From positions 1 to 13,623 of the forward strand of contig NZ_CAKPXS010000045.1 of the NCBI RefSeq assembly GCF_934202235.1: 13,623 nt of DNA, read 5' to 3'. Below are positions 1 through 6,197 of this stretch, piece by piece (position 1 is the first letter of the stretch; each line of letters starts with the position of its first letter). Both the position numbers and the translations under genes were made by a program. The notes below the pieces were generated by a model. That model was not told the DNA's origin. It did not search any database and saw only the letters and a list, made by a program, of their open reading frames with translations. Source of the DNA: an uncultured Limosilactobacillus sp. (GTDB lineage Bacteria > Bacillota > Bacilli > Lactobacillales > Lactobacillaceae).

Positions 1-18
1 GTTGGTGAATATTTAGTC

Positions 19-73
19 AAAAAAGCACCTCACAATTGTTAGATCACTTTGTCTAACAATTATGAAGCACTTC
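19..73 (-). terminator. Rho-independent terminator of the recU-pbp1A operon
   Basis: On the minus strand a perfect 10-bp stem (arms 61-52 and 43-34, 8-nt loop) is extended outward by about 11 more pairs, several of them G-U wobbles (72-62 against 33-23). Six T follow at 24-19. The stem begins about 22 bases after the pbp1A stop codon. On the plus strand the same hairpin is followed by five T at 76-80, so it may terminate in both directions. Confidence 0.85.
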
Positions 74-95
74 AATTTTTCCCAATCGTTTTTTG

Positions 96-2327
96 CTAGT
101 GTCCAGTGTTACTTGGCTTGGTTGGTCCAGGCTGTGTAGGTTGTGTAGATGGAGATGACGATTCTGCAGAACTATTGCTGGAACTTTCAGAGCTTGAACT
201 GGAACTTTCTGAACTGCTACTCGATGAACTGGCGGATGAAGAAGAGGACGAGGAAGACGATGAGCTTTCGCTTGATTCTTCACGTTCACTATCGGCAATC
301 ATACCGATTGCCCACTTCGAATCCTTAATTACCAGTTCGCGATGGCCATGGTAGCGGACAGCTTCCACGGAGGAAGGCATCCGCCAGTTGCTAGCATGGT
401 TGCGGTTATCAAGGTAGGCCATGACCGACTTGTACAACAGTTGGGCGGAGTTGACGTAAGTGTCGGAAATACCGCCGCCAGCTGCCATCGGGTGGTCATA
501 ACCGGTCCAAACAGCGATGGAATAGTTCTTGGTGTAACCGGCCATCCAGGAATCCATCACCCCACTGTGCCCACTAGTAGGGAACTCGGTTGTCCCAGTT
601 TTGGCTGCTTGGTGAACACCGCTAAGCCGGGCAGCAGTCCCGCTACCCTGCGAGCTGTTAATGACGCCCTTCAACATGAAGGTCATCATGTACGCAGTAG
701 CACGGTTCATCGCGCGCTGACCATGCTTATGGTAAGTCTTGGTGTTCCCATCCTGAGTCGTAATTGACGAAATGTAATATGGGCGGTAGTAAATCCCACC
801 ATTTGCAAAGGCCGCGTAAGCCGCAGACAGTTGAAGTGGGGAGATATAGAGGCCAATCCCGTTTTGCAGGGTGTATGGCTTCTTTTGAGAAATGCCAAGC
901 CCCTTCAAGAAATCAGTTGCTCGTGAAATTCCCACGGTCTGCAGGGTCCGAATTGCTGGCACATTTCGGGACTGAATCAGTGCTTCGCGCATGGTCATGG
1001 TCCCTTTGTACTGGTGGTCAAAGTCGTGGAGGACAATGTTCGTTCCCGGGTAGGTAAACTTGGTGTCCTTCACGCTCTTGTAGGTTGGCCACTGCAAGTA
1101 TTCGATTGCTGGACCGTAATCCATAATTGGCTTAGCAGTAGAACCAGATGAACGGTCGGTTTGGACTGCCCGGTTGAGGCCGAAGACGGTCTTGCCTAAG
1201 TGACGACCACCCAACATGGCAACAATTTGTCCGTTATGCGGGTCAGTAACGGCAACACCAGCTTGCATCTGGTTGCTCTGGAAAGGAATAGAATTATTAG
1301 CGGCGTTGTAAAGGTGCTTTTGAGCACCAAGGTCCATGTTGGTGTGAACCTGTAACCCGTCAGTATAAGGGTTGTAACCCTTGGCATATAGCTGGGACAT
1401 TACTTCCTTGACGTAGGGATCGATGACTTTTTCATCGACGTTGGCGTCACCACTTGAAGTATCCCCATGGTCAGGGTCTAAGCCGCTAGTGACGCTTTCT
1501 TTTTTGGCACTATCGGCATCTGCCTGGCTAATGTACTTGCTACGAACCATGGCATTCAAGACTTCGTTACGCCGCTTAGTTGCGTTGGTAGTGTCACTAG
1601 CCAGCGGATTGTAATAAGTTGGCGATTGGGGGATCCCGGCTAACAGTGCTAACTGGGAAAGAGACAGTTGGTCAAGGTCTTTTCCATAATAGTACTGAGC
1701 CGCAGTTTTCATTCCGTAAACCCCATTGCCCATGTAAACCTTATTGATGTAGAAGTCTAAAATCTGGTTCTTGGAGAAATGGTGTTCAACGTTAATCGCC
1801 AACCACGCTTCCTGAGCCTTTCGCTTGAAGGTGCGGTCAGAGGCAGCCGTCGAGAAGACGGACAGCTTAACCAGTTGCTGCGTCAGGGTACTGCCCCCCT
1901 GCATTTCACCACTAGAGCGGCCAAAGACGTTATTGACGGCCGCACCAACGATCCGAACGGGGTCCACCCCGTGGTGACGATAGAAGCGACGGTCTTCAAT
2001 AGAAACAACAGCGTGCTTTAAGTTATCAGGAATTTGGTCATTCTTGGCATAATCACGCTTTTGGGCACCTAAACGAGAAATAACCTTATCGTCTCTGTCG
2101 TAAATTGTTGTCGTCGTTTGACTAGCCAACTCGTTACGGCTAATCTTCGGGGCGCTTGACGCGTAGTAGAAAAAGAGGCAGGCGCCGGCAAGGACTAAGA
2201 GAACGATAATACCTAAGATCCACAGCAGGATCCGTTTGACCGAGAAACCGTGATTGTTTTTTCCACCACGGGGTGGTCGTTTGTCCATCAAGTAATCTTC
2301 TCTTGATGGTTGATTATTATCTGCCAT
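96..2327 (-). CDS. pbp1A: Class A penicillin-binding protein PBP1A, bifunctional transglycosylase/transpeptidase
   Basis: Builds peptidoglycan outside the membrane: it polymerises lipid II and cross-links stem peptides. The 743-residue protein has a short cytoplasmic tail (1-30), one membrane anchor (about 31-56), a GT51 glycosyltransferase domain with the EDRRFYRHHG motif (Glu111 as expected catalytic acid) and GGSTLTQQ at 144-151, then a transpeptidase domain with SxxK at Ser396-Lys399, SRN at 453-455 and KTG at 576-578. After about residue 680 it ends in a polyserine/glutamate tail and a Pro/Thr-rich end. The ATG at 2327 follows AAAGGAG with good spacing. It lies 11 bases downstream of recU, the classical recU-ponA pair, and ends before a strong terminator. 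The gene could equally be called ponA. The cytoplasmic tail has SRED at 8-11, part of the motif GpsB binds in related PBPs. Confidence 0.96.
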   Translation of the reverse strand: MADNNQPSREDYLMDKRPPRGGKNNHGFSVKRILLWILGIIVLLVLAGACLFFYYASSAPKISRNELASQTTTTIYDRDDKVISRLGAQKRDYAKNDQIPDNLKHAVVSIEDRRFYRHHGVDPVRIVGAAVNNVFGRSSGEMQGGSTLTQQLVKLSVFSTAASDRTFKRKAQEAWLAINVEHHFSKNQILDFYINKVYMGNGVYGMKTAAQYYYGKDLDQLSLSQLALLAGIPQSPTYYNPLASDTTNATKRRNEVLNAMVRSKYISQADADSAKKESVTSGLDPDHGDTSSGDANVDEKVIDPYVKEVMSQLYAKGYNPYTDGLQVHTNMDLGAQKHLYNAANNSIPFQSNQMQAGVAVTDPHNGQIVAMLGGRHLGKTVFGLNRAVQTDRSSGSTAKPIMDYGPAIEYLQWPTYKSVKDTKFTYPGTNIVLHDFDHQYKGTMTMREALIQSRNVPAIRTLQTVGISRATDFLKGLGISQKKPYTLQNGIGLYISPLQLSAAYAAFANGGIYYRPYYISSITTQDGNTKTYHKHGQRAMNRATAYMMTFMLKGVINSSQGSGTAARLSGVHQAAKTGTTEFPTSGHSGVMDSWMAGYTKNYSIAVWTGYDHPMAAGGGISDTYVNSAQLLYKSVMAYLDNRNHASNWRMPSSVEAVRYHGHRELVIKDSKWAIGMIADSEREESSESSSSSSSSSSSASSSSSSSESSSSSSESSSNSSAESSSPSTQPTQPGPTKPSNTGH
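156..281 (-). repeat. Serine-codon low-complexity tract in pbp1A
   Basis: Codons of about residues 683-724 of PBP1A are almost all serine, broken by Glu, Ala and Asn. Several serine codons (AGT, AGC, TCA, TCG, TCC) are mixed, so this is selected low complexity at the protein level more than a clean DNA microsatellite. Short imperfect repeats of a GAACT-type unit occur. The tract lies in the extracellular C-terminal tail. Confidence 0.75.
2285..2309 (-). repeat. Inverted repeat in the first codons of pbp1A
   Basis: CCATCAAG at 2285-2292 and CTTGATGG at 2302-2309 are exact reverse complements separated by 9 bases. In the pbp1A mRNA this forms an 8-bp hairpin over codons 7-15. It has no T-run and is not a terminator. 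It may affect early translation or be chance in coding sequence. Confidence 0.4.
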
Positions 2328-2338
2328 GTTTTACTCCT

Positions 2339-2956
2339 TTATTGCTGACTGGCGGCGATTAGCTGGTCAACCCCGGCGAGGTAGTCAACCCGGGGGTTGA
2401 GACCGCTATAGACCTCATAGCCGTCAGAAATAATTTTGGTTAAGGGAATCGACTTCTTTTGACCATTGCAGTAATGATCCCAGTCAATTAGCAGGCTGGA
2501 AGCGGGGTAAACAAAGATTCGCTCGAGAGTAGTAAAGCGGATCAGGGCGAAACAAATCCCGTCTTGCAGCATGCATTCTTTGAGGTGGGTCACTTGGTGC
2601 TGGTGAAAGTTCTTGAGTGGAAACGAACGCTTATTCCTAGTCTCCTTAGCATCGAAATCGAGGTAGTAACCATGATAGACACCGTTGTAGTCGGTAGTTG
2701 ACGGGCGACGAAAGTATGCTTCTCGAATAACTGCTTGACTACGTTGGGGGTAATCAACTTTCACTAATTGAATCGGTGTCGGTTTCTTGTGGACAACAGC
2801 GAGGTGATGAGTGCGGTAGAATTCATTGCTGTCATTGACGGCTTTTTCTAGCGTCATTCCCCGCCGCGCAAAACTTGATTGGTGCGGCGCTGGAATCTCA
2901 TCATGAAAGTTATTGCCAACGTGAGGCCGCTGACCGTTCGGATAATGAATAGAAAT
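2339..2956 (-). CDS. recU: Holliday junction resolvase RecU, probable AUU start
   Basis: RecU cuts Holliday junctions during recombination and helps chromosome segregation in Firmicutes. The core is unmistakable: KKPTPIQLV, PSTTDYNGVYHG, a nuclease motif with Asp89, Asp100 and DFDAKET, and the FHQHQ segment. An ATG at 2857 would give only 172 residues and drop the conserved N-terminus. The open frame continues upstream, encoding SIHYPNGQ and SSFARRGM, with no in-frame ATG, GTG or TTG before the TAG at 2977-2975. An ATT at 2956 lies 8 bases after GGAGG (2969-2965) and gives 205 residues, close to the 206 of Bacillus subtilis RecU. I therefore place the start at AUU; the internal Met34 may be a second start. 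The usual Glu of the nuclease motif (DFEAK) is Asp102 here. It is co-transcribed with pbp1A. Confidence 0.9.
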   Translation of the reverse strand: MSIHYPNGQRPHVGNNFHDEIPAPHQSSFARRGMTLEKAVNDSNEFYRTHHLAVVHKKPTPIQLVKVDYPQRSQAVIREAYFRRPSTTDYNGVYHGYYLDFDAKETRNKRSFPLKNFHQHQVTHLKECMLQDGICFALIRFTTLERIFVYPASSLLIDWDHYCNGQKKSIPLTKIISDGYEVYSGLNPRVDYLAGVDQLIAASQQ

Positions 2957-2979
2957 GGGTACTCCCTCCCTTGACTAGG

Positions 2980-2992
2980 TGCTATTATACCA
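2980..2992. promoter_or_regulatory. Overlapping divergent extended -10 elements (recU-pbp1A and ypsA)
   Basis: The plus strand reads TGCTATTAT at 2980-2988, an extended -10 for ypsA. The minus strand reads TGGTATAAT at 2992-2984, an extended -10 for recU. The two -10 hexamers share the near-symmetric core TATTATA (2983-2989). Neither has a convincing -35 at 16-18 bases. Expected start points are near 2995 (plus) and 2977 (minus), about 18 bases apart. The minus leader is only about 20 bases and carries the recU ribosome binding site. Confidence 0.65.
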
Positions 2993-3036
2993 GAGAAAGC
3001 AGAATACGGCGGAGATATTAATAAGGAGGTAGCAAA

Positions 3037-3627
3037 ATGAGGCGAATCTGGGTGACTGGCTACCGGGCGTTTGAGTTGAACGTTTTTCAGGATAACGACC
3101 CTAAAGTGACGGTAATAAAGGAAGTAATTAGTAAAATCCTAGCGGAAAAGCTGAACGAAACGACGGACAGCTGTTGGTTGCTGACTGGGGCCAACCTTGG
3201 TGTCGACCAGTGGGCGGTTCAGGCAGGACTGGCACTCAAAAAGGATTATCAGCAACTTAAAATTGCGATGATGACTCCTTATGAACAGTTTGGTCAACGG
3301 TGGAATGAAAATAATCAGGCGAAGTTGGCACAGCTGCGTCAACAAGTTGATTTTGCATCGACGGTCACGAAGGGCCCTTACCAGACACCAGCACAGTTAC
3401 GGGCTTACACCGACTTTATGGTAGATTATAGCGATGAGGCGGTGATGATTTATGATCCGGACCATAAGGGGAAGCCGCAGTGGGACTATGCTGCGATCAA
3501 ACAGGCCGGGGAAATGCATGACTACCCGCTACGGTTAGTGGACTTTGATGAATTACAAACGGCAGCCGAAGAATGGGGCGAGCACCAACGGGAAAAGGCC
3601 GAAGAAGATGGTCGCTTCAATAGTTAA
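3037..3627 (+). CDS. ypsA: YpsA-family protein (DUF1273, SLOG-like fold)
   Basis: A 196-residue protein of the YpsA/DUF1273 family. It opens with a beta-strand and MRRIWVTGYR, carries a glycine-rich nucleotide-binding-like motif TGANLGVDQWA at 50-60 and a PYEQFGQRWNENNQ segment at 81-94, all typical of this family, and ends in a charged tail. The family belongs to the SLOG superfamily, suspected of binding nucleotide-type ligands; the biochemical role is unknown. In Bacillus subtilis YpsA has been linked to cell division. The start is secure: AAGGAGGT at 3023-3030 lies six bases before the ATG. It is transcribed divergently from recU and lies just upstream of gpsB, as in Bacillus. Confidence 0.92.
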   Translation: MRRIWVTGYRAFELNVFQDNDPKVTVIKEVISKILAEKLNETTDSCWLLTGANLGVDQWAVQAGLALKKDYQQLKIAMMTPYEQFGQRWNENNQAKLAQLRQQVDFASTVTKGPYQTPAQLRAYTDFMVDYSDEAVMIYDPDHKGKPQWDYAAIKQAGEMHDYPLRLVDFDELQTAAEEWGEHQREKAEEDGRFNS

Positions 3628-3682
3628 AAGATAAGATTTATCAAAGATTACTGATTAAAGTAGTATTTTCCTTTTTTCTCCT

Positions 3683-3710
3683 TTGCAACAAAGCAATTTT
3701 TTGGTAACAT
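3683..3710 (+). promoter_or_regulatory. Probable gpsB promoter
   Basis: TTGCAA at 3683-3688 and an extended -10 TGG-TAACAT ending at 3710 are 16 bases apart, in the AT-rich gap between ypsA and gpsB. The expected start is near 3717, giving a leader of about 37 bases. No convincing terminator separates ypsA from gpsB, so readthrough is also possible. Confidence 0.5.
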
Positions 3711-3753
3711 AAAACTTGTTGACGGATAAATCAGCGAATGAGGTGTGAAAAAG

Positions 3754-4125
3754 TTGAGTGAGATCAAACTGACTGCTCAGGATATCCTGCATAAGCAGTT
3801 TAAAGAAAAGAGTATTGGAAAAGGCTATGATGAGGCCGACGTCGATGCCTACTTAGACATCGTGATCAAGGATTACGATACTTTTCATTCTAAGTTGACC
3901 CAGCTGCAAAACGAAAATGAACGGCTCAAATCCAAAGTTGATGAATTAAACCGTCAAGTTGCAGTAGGCTCTAATATGGGCCGCAGTGCAAATGAAGGGT
4001 CGCAACCTGTTTCGAGTGCTACCAACATCGATATCTTGAAGCGGTTGTCAAATCTGGAACGGCGCGTCTTCGGCACCCAAATGGGTAACGGCGAAAGCGA
4101 CGATTCTGACTCGCATTTACTATAA
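3754..4125 (+). CDS. gpsB: Cell division regulator GpsB (DivIVA family), probable TTG start
   Basis: GpsB is a small cytoplasmic coiled-coil adaptor that links PBP1A and other wall enzymes to the septum and side wall. The 123-residue product has the DivIVA-like membrane-binding domain (LTAQDILHKQFK, then GYDEADVDAYLDIVIKDYDTF at about 24-44), a coiled coil at about 45-70, a variable linker, and the C-terminal trimerisation segment IDILKRLSNLERRVFG at 92-107. The last 16 residues are an acidic tail longer than in Bacillus. GTG at 3745 would add three residues but lies directly on the GAGGTG at 3740-3745, which is spaced 8 bases from the TTG at 3754; I prefer TTG. Its partner PBP1A is encoded 1.4 kb away. 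The stop codon overlaps the likely rnpB -10 element. Confidence 0.93.
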   Translation: MSEIKLTAQDILHKQFKEKSIGKGYDEADVDAYLDIVIKDYDTFHSKLTQLQNENERLKSKVDELNRQVAVGSNMGRSANEGSQPVSSATNIDILKRLSNLERRVFGTQMGNGESDDSDSHLL

Positions 4126-4126
4126 G
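4121..4126 (+). promoter_or_regulatory. Probable rnpB -10 element
   Basis: TATAAG at 4121-4126 lies about six bases before the P1 helix of RNase P RNA and overlaps the gpsB stop codon. No good -35 is seen 16-18 bases upstream, so the call rests on position and the -10 alone. Confidence 0.4.
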
Positions 4127-4130
4127 AATG

Positions 4131-4519
4131 ACTTTGCAAACCTTGGGTTATTGAGCGCAATCTTGCATTGCGTTAGGAAGGTCCATGCTCGCACGGGCTG
4201 CGATGTCCGTAGTGTTTGTGCTCGCTGAAAAAATAAGGCGGGGCACCTTTTAGGTGACGGCGAATGAAACGGCTAAGGCTTCGGCTATGCCCGAGTAGTT
4301 CTGAAAAGTGCCACAGTGACGATCCTTGCTGGAAACAGCAAGGGTGGAACGCGGTAAACCCCTCAAGCGGTAAACCCAAACTTTGGTCGGGGAGCTTTGG
4401 ATAGCGAATTGAAGCGATTCCAGGGGAGGGCAAATGCCCTGAGACAGATGATAACCTCGGTTCAGTTGTGCCTGACAACTGGATTACGACAAAACATGGC
4501 CTACAGAGGTTTGCAAACA
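4131..4519 (+). ncRNA. rnpB: RNase P RNA, B-type
   Basis: The catalytic RNA of RNase P, which matures tRNA 5' ends. Closing helix P1 is formed by TTTGCAAACC (4133-4142) and GGTTTGCAAA (4508-4517). Inside are conserved blocks known from Bacillus RNase P: GGTCCATGCTCGCAC near 4180, AAAGTGCCACAGTGACGA near 4305, GTGGAACGCGGTAAACCCC near 4345, and ACAAAACATGGCCTACAGAG near 4490. Length of about 390 nt and the lack of an A-type P13/P14 pattern fit the B-type of Firmicutes. In conserved region I the sequence is AGGAAGGTCC, where AGGAAAGTCC is usual. A terminator follows at once. Exact ends are estimated from P1. Confidence 0.95.
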
Positions 4520-4522
4520 GGC

Positions 4523-4547
4523 ACCCGGGATTCTCCCGGGTTTTTTT
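4523..4547 (+). terminator. Rho-independent terminator of rnpB
   Basis: ACCCGGGA (4523-4530), loop TTC and TCCCGGGT (4534-4541) form an 8-bp GC-rich stem followed by T to 4547. It lies directly after the P1 helix of rnpB. Confidence 0.9.
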
Positions 4548-4591
4548 GTGGAATTGATAATGATTATAAGTTAGTGAAAGAAGGGGCACAG

Positions 4592-5743
4592 ATGCAACAA
4601 TACCAGCTAATTGCAACCGCAGCATCCGGGGTCGAGGCGTTAGTCGGCAAGGAGTTACGCCGTTTAGGATACCAAACACGGGTGGAAAACGGCCGCGTCC
4701 GCTATCAGGGTACGATGAAGGACGTTATTAAAACGAATCTTTGGTTAAGAACGGCTGACCGGGTTAAAATTGTTGTCGGTGAGTTTAAAGCGACGACCTT
4801 TGACGAGCTGTTTGAACAGACGCGTGCGTTGCCCTGGGATCAGTACTTACCAGTAGATGCCCAGTTTCCGGTTGAAGGGAAAAGTCATCGCTCACAGTTG
4901 CATCATGTTCCTAGTGTCCAGGCCATTGTCAAAAAGGCGGTGGCCAAGTCACTAGCAGATAGTTACCACCGGCGGACTCGCCTCCCAGAAAGTGGGATGC
5001 TGTACCCGTTAGAGGTAGCGATTGTGAAAGACCACGTGATGCTGACCTTGGATACGACCGGTGATAGTCTGTTTAAGCGCGGCTATCGTCAGGAAAAAGG
5101 TGGTGCCCCACTGAAGGAAACAATGGCGGCGGCCTTGGTTCTGTTGGCACACTGGTTTAGTGATAATCCATTTGTAGATCCCGTTTGTGGTTCAGGAACC
5201 ATCCCCATTGAAGCCGGGTTGATCGGTCACAATATTGCCCCAGGAAGTAACCGTGATTTCTTATGTGAGCGGTGGGTCAACCTGGTGGGGCCAACCGTGA
5301 GTGACGAAGTCCGAGACGAGGCAGATAGCCTGGCCGACTACGACGTCCAGTTGGAAATTCATGGTTATGATATTGACCAGCAAATGGTTGACATTGCCAA
5401 GCGTAACTGCCAATCAGCCGGCTTAACTCATGACATTACTTTCAAGCAGCTGGCAGTTAAAGACTGGCGGACTGACGAACTCAACGGAGTCATCGTGGCG
5501 AACCCGCCATACGGTGAACGGTTGGGTGACCGGGAAGAGGCACGGCAGCTGTACCGCCAAATGGGTGAGCTTTACCGACCACTGACTTCTTGGAGTAAGT
5601 ACATTCTGACTGCCGACTTGGAATTTGAAAAATACTACGGTCAGCAAGCAACCAAGCGGCGCAAACTATATAATGGCGCTTTGCGAACGGATCTTTTCCA
5701 GTACTGGGGCAAGAAAGTGCGTGCCCATCATTCTACGAATTAA
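4592..5743 (+). CDS. rlmL: THUMP-domain 23S rRNA guanine-N2 methyltransferase, RlmL type (YpsC family)
   Basis: Probably methylates a guanine of 23S rRNA (m2G2445 by analogy with the N-terminal half of E. coli RlmKL), using S-adenosylmethionine in the cytoplasm. The 383-residue product has a THUMP RNA-binding domain (about 43-155) and a Rossmann methyltransferase domain with SAM motif DPVCGSGTIPIEA at 196-208, acidic GYDID at 258-262 and catalytic NPPYGERLG at 304-312. Bacillus YpsC is of similar length. The frame is open upstream into rnpB, but a start there is excluded by the RNA gene; ATG 4592 follows GAAAGAAGGGG. Exact substrate is inferred. Its place after rnpB is conserved in Bacillus. 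The stop codon lies inside the terminator hairpin. Confidence 0.92.
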   Translation: MQQYQLIATAASGVEALVGKELRRLGYQTRVENGRVRYQGTMKDVIKTNLWLRTADRVKIVVGEFKATTFDELFEQTRALPWDQYLPVDAQFPVEGKSHRSQLHHVPSVQAIVKKAVAKSLADSYHRRTRLPESGMLYPLEVAIVKDHVMLTLDTTGDSLFKRGYRQEKGGAPLKETMAAALVLLAHWFSDNPFVDPVCGSGTIPIEAGLIGHNIAPGSNRDFLCERWVNLVGPTVSDEVRDEADSLADYDVQLEIHGYDIDQQMVDIAKRNCQSAGLTHDITFKQLAVKDWRTDELNGVIVANPPYGERLGDREEARQLYRQMGELYRPLTSWSKYILTADLEFEKYYGQQATKRRKLYNGALRTDLFQYWGKKVRAHHSTN

Positions 5744-5754
5744 CGGGCTTTTTT
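5723..5754 (+). terminator. Probable terminator overlapping the rlmL stop codon
   Basis: GCCC (5723-5726) pairs with GGGC (5745-5748); inside, ATTC (5730-5733) pairs with GAAT (5737-5740) around a TAC loop, with a small internal bulge that contains the rlmL TAA. Six T follow at 5749-5754. The stem is modest, so termination may be partial. Confidence 0.55.
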
Positions 5755-5762
5755 GCTATAAT
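5754..5762 (+). promoter_or_regulatory. Extended -10 pointing antisense into the RNase HI-like gene
   Basis: TGCTATAAT at 5754-5762 is a perfect extended -10 directly after the rlmL terminator T-run. No -35 is evident. A transcript from about 5769 would run antisense through the whole RNase HI-like gene toward the EbsA-family/lspA operon. Confidence 0.35.
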
Positions 5763-5780
5763 TTGGGGAGATTAACAAAG

Positions 5781-6170
5781 TTATTCCAGCTGGTGAAGAG
5801 CCTGGTTGGCGAGGTGGTGGGCACCGTGGTTCTCTTTTTCAGGGATCCAGCGGGTAATCACCGTCTCAAACTGGTCCATGAGGGAGAGCAGGGTAGCTAA
5901 TTCTGGCGAATAGTGTTTGGCATAGCGCTTGCTGACAGCGTCCTTAACGAGTTGGCTGTCCGTGTGAAAGAGCACCACTTCTTGCGCAGTAAAATGAGCG
6001 GTCAGGTAACGAAAACCAGCAATGGCCGCTTGAAATTCGCCTTCATGGTTATTAGCCAGGTCAATGGTACTCGTTAACTGGAACTGTTGTTTATTAACGA
6101 TGATTAAGATGCCCAGACCTGTTGGCCCAGGGTTGCCCTTGGTTGCCGCGTCGGTATAAATAGAGATCAT
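5781..6170 (-). CDS. RNase HI-like protein (reverse-transcriptase-like/YpdQ-YpeP group)
   Basis: A 129-residue single-domain protein of the RNase H fold. It starts MISIYTDAATKGNPGP, with Asp7 as first active-site residue; Glu45 in EGEFQAAIAG and Asp71 in HTDSQLV match the second and third. The fourth acidic residue, usually Asp in an AD-x-LAN motif, is His118 here (GAHHLANQAL). The family would cleave RNA in RNA/DNA hybrids, but small Bacillus relatives have doubtful activity, so I give no symbol. The ATG has only a weak GAAAGAAG upstream. It stands alone on the minus strand, convergent with rlmL (37-base gap) and divergent from the EbsA-family gene (27-base gap). Confidence 0.85.
   Translation of the reverse strand: MISIYTDAATKGNPGPTGLGILIIVNKQQFQLTSTIDLANNHEGEFQAAIAGFRYLTAHFTAQEVVLFHTDSQLVKDAVSKRYAKHYSPELATLLSLMDQFETVITRWIPEKENHGAHHLANQALHQLE
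6133..6160 (+). promoter_or_regulatory. Candidate promoter of the EbsA-lspA-rluD-car operon
   Basis: TTGCCC (6133-6138) and TATAAA (6155-6160) are 16 bases apart on the plus strand. The expected start is near 6167, some 30 bases before the ATG at 6198. The elements lie inside the first codons of the divergent RNase HI-like gene because the gap between the genes is only 27 bases. Confidence 0.45.
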
Positions 6171-6197
6171 GACATTACTTCTTTCTGGAGGGCTAAG

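Noticed and set aside
342..767. Open frames on the plus strand opposite pbp1A (also 106-354, 764-1057 and 1779-2021)
   Set aside because: They are antisense shadows of a clearly coding PBP1A frame, without recognisable domains.
2971..2976. TTGACT as a -35 for ypsA
   Set aside because: It lies only six bases before the plus-strand -10 at 2983, and no good -10 is found 16-18 bases downstream.
4397..4591. Upstream extension of the RlmL reading frame
   Set aside because: It lies inside rnpB and its terminator and has no family similarity; the ATG at 4592 gives the family length with a purine-rich ribosome binding site.
4173..4679. 168-codon minus-strand open frame over rnpB
   Set aside because: It is antisense to the structured RNase P RNA, with no plausible ribosome binding site or family resemblance; structured GC-rich RNA genes often leave such frames.
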